DNA of 64,000 nt from Ziziphus jujuba (Eukaryota > Streptophyta > Magnoliopsida > Rosales > Rhamnaceae). Every line of letters starts with the position of its first letter. The first letter of the stretch is position 1. Shown here piece after piece: positions 62,451-64,000 of this stretch. Where the stretch lies: the NCBI RefSeq assembly GCF_031755915.1, contig NC_083386.1, forward strand, positions 1,047,501 through 1,111,500. Direction: 5' to 3'. Both the position numbers and the translations under genes were made by a program. Below the pieces are notes generated by a model. The model was not told the origin of the DNA, searched no databases, and worked only from the letters and a program-made list of their open reading frames with translations.

Positions 62451-62687
62451 CTAGCCGGTGCCTGTAACACCGAGATCGTGTTTATTCTCATCTTTGCCGG
62501 CACCGAAGACGGGGCCACCTTTACCAGCAGCATCGGGAACCTTGTCCTGGAACTTATCGATCTGAATACCCCCCTCATCCTGCTGGCTGCGTAGCTCCAT
62601 CCTCGTCCTATTCTCTCCTCCTCCCACCGACTCGTATACAGTCGCCGTCTTTGAATCCTTTGGTTGAGCTCCTTGCGCCCCTGACAT
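62451..62687 (-). CDS. seed maturation protein PM41-like (small LEA-type protein)
   Basis: An intronless 78-residue frame. It starts MSGAQGAQPKDSKTATVYES, continues GGIQIDKFQDKVPDAAGKGG and ends DENKHDLGVTGTG. The pattern matches the small hydrophilic PM41-type seed maturation proteins of eudicots. They accumulate in maturing embryos; their biochemical role is not established, though protection during drying is assumed. It is Gly/Asp/Lys-rich with no membrane segment or signal peptide. The frame is intact, and the upstream RY and ACGT motifs fit seed expression. Confidence 0.87.
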   Translation of the reverse strand: MSGAQGAQPKDSKTATVYESVGGGENRTRMELRSQQDEGGIQIDKFQDKVPDAAGKGGPVFGAGKDENKHDLGVTGTG

Positions 62688-62802
62688 TCTTATTCTTTTC
62701 CTTATCTAACCGAGATGTAGATCACTTATGGATTTTTTTTTTTTTTTGTTTTTTTTTTGGTAATAATATTCCTCCTCTGATTTATAATATCTCGCAGTAT
62801 TC

Positions 62803-62840
<38 letters not shown>

Positions 62841-62900
62841 GAGCTCTCGTGCACAGGTGGCTCATTGCCAACTAGACAGCTAATGATTCCAGAGGGCGTC

Positions 62901-62917
62901 CATGCATGAATCCACGT
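62901..62917 (-). promoter_or_regulatory. RY motif next to ACGT-core ABRE upstream of PM41-like gene
   Basis: CATGCATG at 62901-62908 is a full palindromic RY motif, the site of ABI3/FUS3/LEC2 B3 proteins. CCACGT at 62912-62917 reads ACGTGG on the gene's strand, a bZIP/ABA-response core. They lie 4 bp apart, about 215-230 bp upstream of the ATG. This pairing is typical of seed maturation promoters. Confidence 0.68.
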
Positions 62918-64000
62918 ACTACATTACTAAACTACTTTCTCTCACCGATTTCTTCCACCACCTCCTGCTCATTCCTATCCTCCATCAGTTAACTATTTTA
63001 TATATAGTTTTCTCGTAGAGGATTTACTGTTGCTAGTGGGACTTTACATACTATATCACATTTTAATCGGTTGTTATACAGGATTTACTTTCCCTATATA
63101 TTTATTAAATATTTAGTATGAAAAAGCAAAACATAATTAAATCTATCCAAATTAATATTTGAATGATTTTACTAATATTTATCACCAGCGACGGAAACAT
63201 ATAATAAAGCTCTAAATAAATATCATGGCCGTCATATATCGCCATGTTTGCTTATCAACAGCTGAAACTGTATAGAGATGTCACTCATTAGTAGGAGCGG
63301 TCATACCCTTTACCTTATAGACGTCTAAAATATTATTATTATTATCATTTTGTCTGAATTGATAATTTTTCTTAACTTTTTTGAAAGGAGTTGAAAAGTC
63401 AAATTTGTCAGGGCAAAGGTTGTTGGAACTGTTGATCATGAATTTGTGAATGGCCTTTGCTTTACAACATTTTGAGTTTGTCATTATTAATTGTGCTTCG
63501 TTTTATGCTTGATGGAACAATAGAACTCCCCTGTTTCGTGTAGGGTTACTAGACTTCTCCATTGATGAAGAGGCACAACTGTTTCCCTTGGAGAAACAAG
63601 AGTAATACTATTTTATATAATCGTATTTTATCCGGATATCTAGATATGATAATTTTTCTATAATACACATCCACATCCAAATTATAAAGGTCTATTTGAT
63701 GATGTGAATGTCTATACGATTTTATTATGTAGACTTCAATATTGATGGTGATTTTTGAATGATGCAGGTGTCCGCACGTTTTTATCATGCGGAGCTCAAC
63801 GATTTCTTCAAAAACTATATATATATATAATGTACATATATATATATATATATTTATACAATGTATGTATGTGTGTGTGTGTATATATATATATATATTA
63901 GGTGCCTGAAGGAGTACTTCTATTATTTGAAGCACACCAATAGTTTCGAACAGCTACTATTATTATTAAAAAAGAAAAAAAGAAAAAAAGAAAAAAGAAA
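62918..64000. other. intergenic region at the right edge
   Basis: No gene is recognised. (AT)n/(GT)n runs lie near 63818-63897 and the window ends in A/G-rich low complexity. Between about 63690 and 63800 two diverged copies of a unit can be seen: GATGTGAATGTCTATACGATTTTATTATGTAGACTTCAA and GATGCAGGTGTCCGCACGTTTTTATCATGCGGAGCTCAA. Confidence 0.5.

Noticed and set aside
63281..63935. Minus-strand frames near the right edge as small genes
   Set aside because: AT-driven, with Tyr-Ile runs from AT microsatellites and no recognisable domain.

Overview
The window is a piece of a plant nuclear genome, almost certainly a eudicot. It is AT-rich, with GT-AG introns, many (AT)n runs and plant retrotransposon clades. 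Four intact host genes are visible: a NAC transcription factor of the SOMBRERO type (18120-19663, +), a 21-exon CTP synthase gene (40923-47109, +), a 12-exon six-finger CCCH protein of the HUA1 type (58849-49163, -) and a small PM41-like seed maturation protein gene (62687-62451, -). The exon models were joined by hand from GT/AG borders and reading phase. Each gives a continuous frame of the family's expected length (374, 603 and 507 residues for the three spliced genes; 78 for PM41).

Positions 1 to about 12855 are a degraded copy of the plastid small single-copy region (a NUPT) in plastid gene order: ndhF(-), rpl32(+), trnL-UAG(+), ccsA(+), ndhD(-). All genes carry stops or frameshifts. A 5.9-kb CRM-type Ty3 element (5675-11549, minus) sits inside the ndhD copy, flanked by a perfect 5-bp target duplication. 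It has lost reverse transcriptase, RNase H and the integrase core. A gene-poor stretch (12.9-18.1 kb) leads to the NAC gene.

Positions 20.0-37.8 kb are a repeat island. It holds a Cassandra-like TRIM with 5S rRNA-like segments, a Copia remnant, an old gypsy LTR relic and then a nested transposon. The nest is a Mutator-like element (MULE, 23444-37788) with terminal inverted repeats of about 380-400 bp and a broken FAR1-type transposase gene. A Tekay-type Ty3 element (23529-31006, TSD TACAC) sits inside its left inverted repeat. A solo LTR of the same CRM-like family found in the NUPT (33807-34783, TSD CAAGA) splits its transposase gene.

The right part (40-64 kb) is mostly genic. CTP synthase and HUA1 converge tail to tail. 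The HUA1 introns hold a 96-bp tandem duplication, a MITE and microsatellites. A 5'-truncated LINE (59992-61837) lies between HUA1 and the PM41-like gene, whose upstream region has an RY motif next to an ACGT-core ABRE.

The host genes do not form a pathway. The most notable content is the nested transposon history, a repeated hairpin unit in the Tekay LTR whose stems covary, a pol reading frame that runs into the CRM-type LTR, and a possible captured gene fragment inside the MULE. No CRISPR arrays, operons or microbial features are present.
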